Positions 23,994-32,207 of a DNA stretch of 64,000 nt are shown piece by piece. The translations under genes and the position numbers were made by a program. The stretch is from the NCBI RefSeq assembly GCF_900111135.1, contig NZ_FOGF01000007.1:1-64000 (forward strand). The letters run 5' to 3'. The notes below the pieces were generated by a model. The model made no database searches. It had not been told where the DNA came from and worked only from the letters and a program-made list of their open reading frames with translations. The stretch's first letter is position 1. Every line of letters starts with the position of its first letter. The stretch comes from Granulicatella balaenopterae. GTDB taxonomy: Bacteria; Bacillota; Bacilli; Lactobacillales; Aerococcaceae.

Positions 23994-25706
23994 TTATCTT
24001 TTAAATTCTAAAATGGTACCACGGCACTCATCAATTAATTCATAATCATGTGTAATGACTAACACCAATTTACCAGACGCTTGCAAGGTTTGCAGATATT
24101 GTGCGATGCGTGTCATTTGAATGCGGTCTAAGCCGCTTGTTGGTTCATCTAAAATGATTAGTGGTTTATGGCTAACTAATGCCATGGCGAATAATAGGCG
24201 TTGTTTTTCACCACCGGATAGAATTTGTGGATGGAAATCTTTTTTATCCCAGAGTTCCAATTTTTTTAATATTTGTTCTTTTTCTGCTTGGTCATCACTA
24301 GCTAGCGAGAGTTCTTGCCAGACAGATTCAGTGAATAATTGATAGTTCACATCTTGCATTACTAGGCTGAGATAGTCATAAGATTGCTTGATCAATTCCC
24401 CACCGAAGTAGGTTTTACCTGGGAATTTAGCTAATTGACATAATTTGCGAATGAAACTAGTCTTACCCACGCCATTTTCTCCTGTAATAAAGTAGGTTCC
24501 TTTTGAGAATTGTAAGCTACAATCCATAACTTTTTGCTTTCCGTATTGAATGTAGTAATGTTGGCACGTTAATTGAGGCGAGTTATGGGTAATTTGTTTG
24601 TTAGCTAAAGTGTTTGTTGTTACGATAGTTGGTATCGGCTTTAGTTGGTCAGATGCCTTTTTAGACGATACCGTACATGTGTTCGCATCCGCTATTTTAT
24701 CTAATGGAGTTGTCGCATTTTCTAGTACAGCTTTTTCATTCTCTCTACTAACTAATCTGTCTTGTTCATCTACCACTTTTCTCGCATCTGCTAGTCTGTC
24801 TTGTTCATCTACCACTTTTCTCGCATCTGCTAGTCTGTCTTGTTCATTTACCGCATTTCCCGTTACTGCTACTACATCTCTTACATCTGCTAGCTCACTG
24901 TGTATTACAATCGTTTCCTTGTTTAATAGATGGATGACTTGATGCTTGTGGCTTGCTAGTGCTTGTTCTTGGCAACTGGTAAAGCTTCTTAATTGATATT
25001 GATTCGCTAATTCTTCTAATAAAGTTTCAACTAAATCTTCTTTTTGATAGCTTTTCACTTGGCCATGATCAATAATCCATAGTTGGTCGATTAATTCCTT
25101 TAAATAATATAAGCGGTGTTCAGCAATAATTACAATCTTCCCCATATCTTTTAAGAGTTTAATGGTGTTTCTTAGCCAATTTATCGCTTGGGGATCTAAT
25201 GAAGAAGATGGTTCATCAAATAAATAGACCTCATTTTCCATACAAACTACAGAAGTAATGGCAATTAATTGTTTTTCTCCTCCTGATAGACAAAAGATAT
25301 CACGATTTAATAGTTTATCCGTATTCAATAGCTTTGCATAATGATGCACCCGCTCCCAAATCTCTTCTACTGGTAAAGCTTGATTCTCCAAAGCAAAAGC
25401 TAATTCATCCGTCGTATTAATACAGTAGAATTGCGTCTTAGGATTTTGAAAGACTGTTGAGACAAATTGTGAGCGTTCCTCGATATCTTTTTCTAAGACA
25501 TTCTCCCCTTTATAAGTCAACTCCCCAGTAATAGTGGCTTGCTGGACTTCTGGTATTAAGCCATTGATTAATTTTAATAGTGAACTCTTCCCCGAACCGG
25601 ACTTACCTGTTAAGACAATTACTTCTCCTGGTTTAGCAGATAGCGTTACATCCTTTACTAATAGGCGTTCTTGGTAGCGTATTGAAATATTTTTACATTC
25701 AAGCAT
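23994..25706 (-). CDS. ECF transporter dual ATPase (two ABC domains in one chain)
   Basis: A 570-aa protein with two CbiO-like ATPase domains. Domain 1 (about 1-235) has Walker A GKSGSGKSS, signature LSGGEKQ and Walker B VYLFDEPSS. Domain 2 (about 375-570) has GENGVGKTS, LSGGEKQR and LIILDEPTSG. Both look catalytically complete. The linker (about 235-375) is long, low in complexity, and contains 13-residue repeats. It powers the T and S components encoded just upstream; the gene start overlaps the T gene end. Substrate is set by the S component and is unknown. Confidence 0.88.
   Translation of the reverse strand: MLECKNISIRYQERLLVKDVTLSAKPGEVIVLTGKSGSGKSSLLKLINGLIPEVQQATITGELTYKGENVLEKDIEERSQFVSTVFQNPKTQFYCINTTDELAFALENQALPVEEIWERVHHYAKLLNTDKLLNRDIFCLSGGEKQLIAITSVVCMENEVYLFDEPSSSLDPQAINWLRNTIKLLKDMGKIVIIAEHRLYYLKELIDQLWIIDHGQVKSYQKEDLVETLLEELANQYQLRSFTSCQEQALASHKHQVIHLLNKETIVIHSELADVRDVVAVTGNAVNEQDRLADARKVVDEQDRLADARKVVDEQDRLVSRENEKAVLENATTPLDKIADANTCTVSSKKASDQLKPIPTIVTTNTLANKQITHNSPQLTCQHYYIQYGKQKVMDCSLQFSKGTYFITGENGVGKTSFIRKLCQLAKFPGKTYFGGELIKQSYDYLSLVMQDVNYQLFTESVWQELSLASDDQAEKEQILKKLELWDKKDFHPQILSGGEKQRLLFAMALVSHKPLIILDEPTSGLDRIQMTRIAQYLQTLQASGKLVLVITHDYELIDECRGTILEFKR
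24761..24838 (-). repeat. 39-bp tandem repeats inside the ECF ATPase linker
   Basis: Two identical 39-bp units (24761-24799 and 24800-24838) and a third degenerate one up to about 24877 encode repeats of DEQDRLADARKVV. The unit length is a multiple of three, so gain or loss of units changes linker length without breaking the frame. Confidence 0.92.
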
Positions 25707-26421
25707 ATTTACCTCCTAGATAGAAACCAATTAAGACCACCATGCAAAAAAACATCACCCCGTCACGCCAAGTAAAATGTGTTTCTACTAGGCTAGTTCT
25801 TTTTTTCCCAATGACTAAGCCACGCGTTAAAGCGGAGACGGCTACATCATCTGCCGTCCGCATCAAGACCATTAATAAAGGAATCGTGCGGTATTCAATG
25901 AGTTTAACGGGTTGAGTTAATAAGCGTTTGCTAGTGAGACCTTGTAAGTACATCGCTTCTTTAATTTGTTGGTAGTCTGTCTTAGCCGTATAAAAGAAAC
26001 GACTCATCACCGTCATTGGGATAATCATTTGGTCGGGGAGCCTTAATTTTTTTAATGAATAGATTAATTCACTTATATCCGTCGTCATAAATGAATATTT
26101 CCCCATCACAAATCCCGGCAATAAGCGCAAGATAAGCATTGTAATAAATAAACAAATACTCGTCACCACTCCCGTTACATGTCCCATTAAATATTTTTGA
26201 ACTAATACTGCACCAATAATCAATCCTATCCCCCTAATAGCTGCTTGATAGCGCCTGGCTAGTAAGAGTAATAGATAGGGTAATGATGAAGCACCTATCG
26301 CCACCACTAAAAAGCGCTCTTGCAGATTGCCTAGTAATAAGGTATAGGATAAAACCACTGTCACAAAAAGCTTCGTACGGAAATCCAAATGAAATCCTGT
26401 TTCAAAGTTTGGTTTTTCCAT
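25699..26421 (-). CDS. ECF transporter T component (CbiQ/EcfT family)
   Basis: A 240-aa membrane protein with five to six hydrophobic segments and the cytoplasmic coupling region typical of EcfT (RLPDQMIIPMTVMSRFF and TKRLLTQP). It links the S component to the ATPase. The gene overlaps the start of the dual ATPase gene and follows the S-component gene by 6 bp; the ribosome site AGGAGG lies in the last codons of that gene. Confidence 0.85.
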   Translation of the reverse strand: MEKPNFETGFHLDFRTKLFVTVVLSYTLLLGNLQERFLVVAIGASSLPYLLLLLARRYQAAIRGIGLIIGAVLVQKYLMGHVTGVVTSICLFITMLILRLLPGFVMGKYSFMTTDISELIYSLKKLRLPDQMIIPMTVMSRFFYTAKTDYQQIKEAMYLQGLTSKRLLTQPVKLIEYRTIPLLMVLMRTADDVAVSALTRGLVIGKKRTSLVETHFTWRDGVMFFCMVVLIGFYLGGKYA

Positions 26422-26427
26422 TAAGCC

Positions 26428-27024
26428 TTAAACCTCCTCAACCATCCCCGCCTTAACAAAATGTTTGCGTAAGAGTTTAATACCAATTGTACAACCAATA
26501 TACATACCAAGCATGCCTAATAAGACGATTGGCACTAATGACCACATTGGTAGCACACTCATTAACTTATCCGCATACTCTTGGCCATACCCCATTTCCA
26601 CTAATTGATTAATATAGGCCTCTCTAGCAAAATATAATGGCAACCATAAGCCGACATTCGCTAAACTTGCGACACTAAATGCAAGACGTGCCGCTTTAAC
26701 ACTTGTATACTGGCCACGTTTTAAGATAACTTCTGCTAAATACGCAGCAATTAAAGCGGTAGGAATGCCCCATATTCCATGACCGGAAATAATAAAGAAC
26801 ACCATAATAATCATCTGCTCAATAAATAACATGCCTGGTTTTTTAATCTTAGTCGCAAACAACATACATAATGGCCCACTAACAAGCCCACCTAAAAATG
26901 GCACAATTGGCATCGTCACCGGAATAAAACCAATCATCCCTGCAATAAATGTCGCTAACATGATTAATACAGAAAATAAGCCTACATTAATTAAGTCTTT
27001 AACTGTTAATTTTTGATTTTTCAT
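26428..27024 (-). CDS. ECF transporter S component, MptD/Trep_Strep family
   Basis: A 198-aa, roughly six-helix protein. The start KLTVKDLINVGLFSVLIMLA and the VTMPIVPFLGGLVSGPLCML block match the Trep_Strep (MptD-like) family of putative substrate-binding ECF components. ATG 27024 is set by AAGGAAGGG; an in-frame start at 27066 lacks one. In other genomes this family is often encoded with two exporter-fold ABC proteins and a regulator, as here. The ligand is unknown. A metallophore or small metabolite would fit the neighbours, but this is inference. Confidence 0.82.
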   Translation of the reverse strand: MKNQKLTVKDLINVGLFSVLIMLATFIAGMIGFIPVTMPIVPFLGGLVSGPLCMLFATKIKKPGMLFIEQMIIMVFFIISGHGIWGIPTALIAAYLAEVILKRGQYTSVKAARLAFSVASLANVGLWLPLYFAREAYINQLVEMGYGQEYADKLMSVLPMWSLVPIVLLGMLGMYIGCTIGIKLLRKHFVKAGMVEEV

Positions 27025-27190
27025 ACTGTATATTCCCTTCCTTTTTATTATTTTTGATATACCCAACTGTTTATAGTGTGAATCATATCTTATTAGCTAG
27101 CTTACCCATTCTCCCAACAAATGGCTTACTAATCTCATAAAATCCCTTTAAAACACTGTAGCGACTAGCCACCCCGATCCTAAAAAGCTA

Positions 27191-28915
27191 TTAATAATGA
27201 AATCCTTCCGCCAATTTCGCACTTGTGATTAATTGTTGGTAGACCGGGGATTTTTCAAGTAATTCCTCATGAGTCCCGCTAGCTTCGACAAGACCTTCAT
27301 CAATTACAACAATTTGGTCGACGTTTTGAATAGACTTCAAGCGATGTGAGATAATAATCACCGTTTTCCCCTTAGTTAAGGTATTCAAACTCTCTTGTAT
27401 GGCTTTTTCATTTTCAACATCTAATGAAGCGGCGATTTCATCTAGTAAAATAATCGGTGCATCTTTTAAGAAAGCACGGGCAATTGATAGACGTTGCCGC
27501 TCTCCACCTGATAGACTGGCACCATTCTCACCAATTATCGTATCATAGCCATCTGGTAATTTTTCAATAAATTCTGCACAATGCGCTAATTGGGCAACAC
27601 GCATAACCTCTTCATCGGTTGCACTTAGTTTACCGATACGAATATTCTCCATAATAGAAGCATTAAATAATGTGACATCTTGAAAGACAATCGATATCTT
27701 ATCAAATAAAGATTCAGTCGCAATCTCTTTAATGTCTTTGTCAGATATCTTAATACTACCGCTATCATAATCATACAAACGAGAAACAAGACGCAAGATA
27801 CTGGTCTTACCGCATCCTGATTTGCCGACTAGTGCCGTCACTTGATTTTTGTGAGCCGTAAAGCTAATATCCTTCAAAACAGGACTATCTGCATCATAAC
27901 CAAAGCTGACATGCTTAAGATCCACATCGAATTCCGTTAAATCCGTCACTTCGCCAGTCTGAACCTTAGTTTCTTTAATCTCTTTAATCCGCTGAATCAT
28001 CGCATCAATATAAAATAACTCGGCTATAAACATCGTAATGCCATCCACGCCATCTTTAATCTTAAATGCAGCCAGTAAATACCCTAAAAAATATAATAAA
28101 CTCACTTCACCAGCCAGATATAACTTCATCCCAACAACTAAGACTAAAGCTAGACTCAAATAGACAATCAAGCCCGCTAATGTTACTAAACCTGCCACTT
28201 TGAATTCTGCATCAATATGAATCTTTTCACTCTTATTCATCTCTTCATATAAATGGTCTGTTACCGCTTTCGTTAAGCCAAAACTTTTAATCTCCTGTTG
28301 CAACTCAATCGTTTGTTGGAATAATTCGGAATTCTCTCTTAGTTTGTGATAATATTTTGTTTGATTGTTAATTTGCATTTTCTTAGAAAGTACCATAACA
28401 ATGATTGCTGCTATCACTGGTACTAATACCGCCAAACCTAACTTGATATTCCCTGCCAATAACATCACCGCCATCACGACAAAGAATCCGGCAAAGCCAA
28501 TGATTTTTGCAATCGCATGAGATAAAGCATGTTCAATTGCTGTCACATCCGCCATAATGGTTTGGGCTAAATCTGATAAATCATGCTTTGAGAAATAAGA
28601 TAAAGGTAGTTCACTCAAATTACGAGCAATCTCAATCCGTAAATTCTCACTTTCCTTATAGGTCGCATTATATAGCGCATCATACTCAACACTTAACACT
28701 ACATACATCAACACTAAGATTGCGACTGACATAGCAATATAAAAGCCACTACTCTTCGGACTAGCTTCGTGTAATAATTGTTCTAATAAGACCATCACTA
28801 ACATCACCGGCGCCATCGTCGTTAGATAACTTAAAAAGCATAACAAACTAGCTTTCGTTAAATCCTTAGCCCCTTGATCGGTTAATGCTAGCTTTTCTCT
28901 AATTAGTCGTTCCAT
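27191..28915 (-). CDS. Exporter-fold ABC half-transporter (subunit 2)
   Basis: A 574-aa protein: six transmembrane helices (about 1-310) fused to an ATPase with GKSGCGKTS, signature LSGGERQRLS, Walker B IILLDEIAAS and a normal H-loop. The Walker-B segment has DEIAAS in place of the usual DEATS/DEPTS, while the catalytic Glu is kept. It forms a likely heterodimer with the protein encoded just upstream, whose gene overlaps it by 17 bp. ATG 28915 follows TTGGAGGG. Pairs of this kind (YbtPQ, IrtAB) can work as importers of metal-loaded siderophores despite the exporter fold. Confidence 0.85.
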   Translation of the reverse strand: MERLIREKLALTDQGAKDLTKASLLCFLSYLTTMAPVMLVMVLLEQLLHEASPKSSGFYIAMSVAILVLMYVVLSVEYDALYNATYKESENLRIEIARNLSELPLSYFSKHDLSDLAQTIMADVTAIEHALSHAIAKIIGFAGFFVVMAVMLLAGNIKLGLAVLVPVIAAIIVMVLSKKMQINNQTKYYHKLRENSELFQQTIELQQEIKSFGLTKAVTDHLYEEMNKSEKIHIDAEFKVAGLVTLAGLIVYLSLALVLVVGMKLYLAGEVSLLYFLGYLLAAFKIKDGVDGITMFIAELFYIDAMIQRIKEIKETKVQTGEVTDLTEFDVDLKHVSFGYDADSPVLKDISFTAHKNQVTALVGKSGCGKTSILRLVSRLYDYDSGSIKISDKDIKEIATESLFDKISIVFQDVTLFNASIMENIRIGKLSATDEEVMRVAQLAHCAEFIEKLPDGYDTIIGENGASLSGGERQRLSIARAFLKDAPIILLDEIAASLDVENEKAIQESLNTLTKGKTVIIISHRLKSIQNVDQIVVIDEGLVEASGTHEELLEKSPVYQQLITSAKLAEGFHY

Positions 28916-30656
28916 CTGTAACCCTCCAATCATTAGCTTCTTGGTAAAGTTCTTGTAGTTGATAGTATGTGCCGCGTTTAGCCATTAAAGTTTCATCTGT
29001 ACCACGCTCAATAATCTGTCCTTGTTGTAAAACAATAATCTCATCGACTTTTTTAATCGTTGATAAGCGATGCGCAATCATAATAACCGTCTTATTCTGC
29101 ATCAAATTATGAAAAGCTTGTTGTAATTGATGTTCATTATCTGAATCAATCGCAGCACTTGCTTCATCAAAAATCACAATTGGCGCATCTTTTAAAATCG
29201 CACGAGCAATCGCAATTCTTTGCTTCTCACCACCAGATAAATAAACACCCTTCGAACCAATCATCGTCTCTTCACGCTCAGGGAACTTATTAAGAATACT
29301 ATCACACCCTGCTAGATGCATGGCATGGAAGACTTCACAACGATTGGCATCCTTTTTAGCGAGCGCTACATTTTCATAGAGAGTCTTTTTGAACAATTGA
29401 ACATTTTGGAAGACAAATGAAATATTTTTTATGATGCACTCCTCACTATAACTCTCGATTGGATAACCACCAATTGTAATTGAACCATCTTGCACTTTAT
29501 AAAAACCTGAAATTAACTTAGCAATAGTTGATTTTCCTGAACCAGACTCACCCACTAATGCATAAGTCTTGCCTGCTGGTAGCGAAAAAGTCAATTCTTC
29601 TAACACCGGCTTATCATTATAAGAAAAGCTAACATCATCAAAACGAATGGTAAAGTCATCCATTTCCTCATGCTCACCAAATGTTAGTGAATCTTTCTGC
29701 ATATCAGCATAAATACTCTCCAACTTGGCAATCGCATCATTTGCCTGGAAGACATACATGCCAATATACATTACCTTCATCATATAAGTAAATAAGACCC
29801 CACTTAAAAATAAAAGCATTAACAATGGTACAATCACTTCAGTTGGATTAGCCTGTAAATCACTAAATAATAGCCAGATTGGAATAATAATCGCCATCAA
29901 ACCTAAATATATTTCCTGAAAAACCACATAAGGACGCTTACAGCTCATCGAATAGTCTAAAGCGTTTTGACCATAATCTTTAATGGCCGCATTCAAGGCT
30001 TTAAAACTACGCACATCCACGCCAAAAACTTTCACAATCTGCATGCCACGAATATATTCAACCGTCTCCGTACTTAATCTTTCTAAAGCCGCTTGATAAA
30101 TCTTCATAAATTCCTTCTCGCCCATCATCAAGTACATTAATACGCCACTAGCTACTAATAAAACCATTAATACCACGCCAACCCGCCAGTCAATCATCAA
30201 GCCTAAAATAATTAATAAAATAGGCATCAAACTAGCACCCGTATTATCTGGAATCAAATGAGCTACCGCCGCATGAGTTAACGCAGCATTATCATCTAAA
30301 ATCTTTCTCACCTTACCTGATTCATTAGTATCCATAAAACGGAAACTAGCCTTCGATAAGCCCTCAATACCATATTTCCTTAAATTCGTCTCCAAACGAA
30401 AAGCAAACATATGCGATACTAAACCTGACGCCATATAACAAAGCGAGCCAAGTACTAGTAATAAGACAATCTTCATTAAGTTGGTAGTAATTATTTCTGG
30501 GTCAGTAGTCTTTAGTAATTCATTAAAAAAAACATATAAATAATAAAATGCACTAAGCTGTAAAAAAGTAGATGCTATTGATAAAATAATCGTCAAATAG
30601 ACTAAATACTGCTTCTCTGGTACATAACTAATTAACTTCTTATATACGTTTAACAC
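28899..30656 (-). CDS. Exporter-fold ABC half-transporter (subunit 1)
   Basis: A 585-aa protein starting at GTG 30656 after AGGAGG. Six helices (about 15-310) precede an ATPase with GESGSGKST, signature YLSGGEKQRIA, Walker B IVIFDEASAA and H-loop MIAHRLS. It is the first gene of the AraC-controlled leftward operon and overlaps the second half-transporter gene, so a heterodimer is likely. Transport direction cannot be read from the fold; the neighbouring ECF importer and regulator favour uptake of the same or a related compound. Confidence 0.85.
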   Translation of the reverse strand: MLNVYKKLISYVPEKQYLVYLTIILSIASTFLQLSAFYYLYVFFNELLKTTDPEIITTNLMKIVLLLVLGSLCYMASGLVSHMFAFRLETNLRKYGIEGLSKASFRFMDTNESGKVRKILDDNAALTHAAVAHLIPDNTGASLMPILLIILGLMIDWRVGVVLMVLLVASGVLMYLMMGEKEFMKIYQAALERLSTETVEYIRGMQIVKVFGVDVRSFKALNAAIKDYGQNALDYSMSCKRPYVVFQEIYLGLMAIIIPIWLLFSDLQANPTEVIVPLLMLLFLSGVLFTYMMKVMYIGMYVFQANDAIAKLESIYADMQKDSLTFGEHEEMDDFTIRFDDVSFSYNDKPVLEELTFSLPAGKTYALVGESGSGKSTIAKLISGFYKVQDGSITIGGYPIESYSEECIIKNISFVFQNVQLFKKTLYENVALAKKDANRCEVFHAMHLAGCDSILNKFPEREETMIGSKGVYLSGGEKQRIAIARAILKDAPIVIFDEASAAIDSDNEHQLQQAFHNLMQNKTVIMIAHRLSTIKKVDEIIVLQQGQIIERGTDETLMAKRGTYYQLQELYQEANDWRVTDGTTN

Positions 30657-30787
30657 ATGACCTCCTCCTTTTATCCCTTTTAGACTTTTAACTCCAAAAA
30701 TACCAACTCGTCTGAATAATTGCTATAGCATAAAAATTGCTTAAACAAGCTAGAAACTATTGTGAAATAAGGACTTCATCTATCTAT

Positions 30788-30867
30788 ATTGTATCAAAGG
30801 CCAAAATCAGCTACAATATAAGCAGAAACAATCGGTCTAATAAGAATAATGTCTAAATGGTCTAATA
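30788..30867. promoter_or_regulatory. Symmetric divergent promoter with AraC-type direct repeats (locus 1)
   Basis: On the plus strand TTGTAT (30789-30794) and TACAAT (30812-30817) are 17 bp apart and serve the AraC gene. On the minus strand TTGTAG (30811-30816) and TACAAT (30788-30793) are also 17 bp apart and serve the ABC/ECF operon. The -35 of each lies on the -10 of the other, so the two promoters exclude each other. GTCTAA direct repeats at 30834, 30850 and 30859 start 18 bp beyond the leftward -35, the usual place for an AraC-family activator. The same layout recurs at 63611-63681. Confidence 0.75.
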
Positions 30868-30911
30868 GGTAAACTATATTATCATAAACTAATGATAAAG
30901 GAGGAAGCAAG

Positions 30912-31931
30912 ATGTACAAAGACTTTTTAGAAAAATTGGGTTGGCAAAAACAAGTTAATTGCCAAAAATATTGTCAAGTTGGTACGACTTATCAACTCAT
31001 AACAAAAGAATTTGATGGATTATATTGGTTTTATGAAACAGAGGATTTTATTATTGATATTCATGATTTTTTTGTGCGCCAAGAGGTATTAATTGAAGAC
31101 TTTCCTGATGTTAGCTCCTATATGACGATTTGTTCTTCGTATATTATTTCCGCTAATGGCGAAAGCTTTACACCCTATCAGCCACTATCAGCGAATAGTT
31201 TGTATGTTTGTAATGTCTGTCATAAAGATTTTCGTTTTTTACTACATGGCAACTTTCCCTATCTAAGTGTTGGGATTAATTTCAAAGACAAAATGCTAAA
31301 AGAACAGTTATGTACCCTATCTATACAACAAGACTTTAACGTAGATGATATGTTTTTTGAGACAAGAAGCTCAATTGTTGCCCCCATCGAACAAATTGCT
31401 TCAGTGATTCTCAACTGTAAAATGACTTCCCCTGCAGCTGAAATCTTTTTTGAAGCTAAGGCAAAAGAATGGTTAAGTATTACCTTGGATCATTATTTAA
31501 ACCAGCTTTCTAAAAAAGAACTACCAAAAGACGATAAAGATGCCTTACGGAATGTCTCTAACTATATTAATGACCATTATCCTTTAGATATACCACGTGA
31601 ATTATTAGAAAAAATTGCTATGATGAGCGGCACAAAATTAAAACGACTCTTTAAAGAAGAATATCAAATGAGTATCACGGAATATACACAAAGACGGCGC
31701 ATGAATATTGCCGAAACCTTATTATTAACGACTAATCTCGATATCAAATCCATCGCCAATTCAGTCGGTTACGCCTCGCATAGTAAGTTCTCCAGTTATT
31801 ACAAGAAATATAAAGGTATCTACCCAAAAGATGTGCGAAAATTACAAAATACGAAAAGCTATCTAACTTGCAATCATTATCAAGAATGTTTAGAACAATG
31901 CAAAGAATCCTTAAAAGAAAATCATCCATAG
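30912..31931 (+). CDS. AraC-family regulator of the ABC/ECF operon
   Basis: A 339-aa protein. The N-terminal part (about 1-190) has no family I can name but shares GLYW, IDIHD and the F-x-PYQ block with the AraC protein at the window's right end. The C-terminal double helix-turn-helix (about 210-310) has LLEKIAMMSGTKLKRLFKEE and IKSIANSVGYASHSKFSSYY, then the conserved YPKDVR. The tail after it has several cysteines (CNHYQECLEQC). It probably activates the divergent operon through the GTCTAA repeats and senses the transported compound. The GGAGG at 30901-30905 sets the ATG. Confidence 0.87.
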   Translation: MYKDFLEKLGWQKQVNCQKYCQVGTTYQLITKEFDGLYWFYETEDFIIDIHDFFVRQEVLIEDFPDVSSYMTICSSYIISANGESFTPYQPLSANSLYVCNVCHKDFRFLLHGNFPYLSVGINFKDKMLKEQLCTLSIQQDFNVDDMFFETRSSIVAPIEQIASVILNCKMTSPAAEIFFEAKAKEWLSITLDHYLNQLSKKELPKDDKDALRNVSNYINDHYPLDIPRELLEKIAMMSGTKLKRLFKEEYQMSITEYTQRRRMNIAETLLLTTNLDIKSIANSVGYASHSKFSSYYKKYKGIYPKDVRKLQNTKSYLTCNHYQECLEQCKESLKENHP

Positions 31932-32207
31932 CTAATAAAGCCTTGCACTCGATAGACTCTCAAAAACCAGTCACTATCTACCGCAACATAGCTCTTCTTT
32001 AGCTATATCTATCGTTTTAAAAACTTTTATAGACTATCTTTATGATGTTCCTAGCAGATGAGGCTTTAGAAAAAATTTGGCATGTTCGTTCTAGTCTAGC
32101 CAACATGCTAAATTATCTAGAACTAAGTGAACTAGATGCTTTATGACTGCTTGCTAGTGCCTTCCTTCTATGTTAGAATATTCTTTAACACAAAAAGGAG
32201 AAATTTT
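31932..32207. other. Intergenic region with a possible gene fragment
   Basis: A 34-codon rightward frame, 32042-32146, reads MMFLADEALEKIWHVRSSLA onward and stops at TGA. It has no ribosome site and looks more like a leftover piece of a gene than a working one. The stretch also holds the promoter region of the symporter gene, not resolved. Confidence 0.3.

Noticed and set aside
24761-24877. CRISPR-like array
   Set aside because: The repeats are contiguous, lie in a coding frame and have no spacers. No CRISPR array or cas gene was seen anywhere in the window.
24598-24942. Rightward 114-codon frame with serine-rich repeats
   Set aside because: It is the antisense shadow of the repeated linker in the ECF dual ATPase; its repeats merely mirror the 39-bp units.
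30811-30820. Reading TACAATATA only as the AraC gene's -10
   Set aside because: The same bases also form the leftward -35 (TTGTAG) at exactly 17 bp from a TACAAT, and the second locus repeats this, so a single-promoter reading is too simple.
32042-32146. 34-codon frame before the symporter gene
   Set aside because: No ribosome site or promoter. The peptide looks protein-like but is probably a gene leftover; kept only as a note in the intergenic entry.
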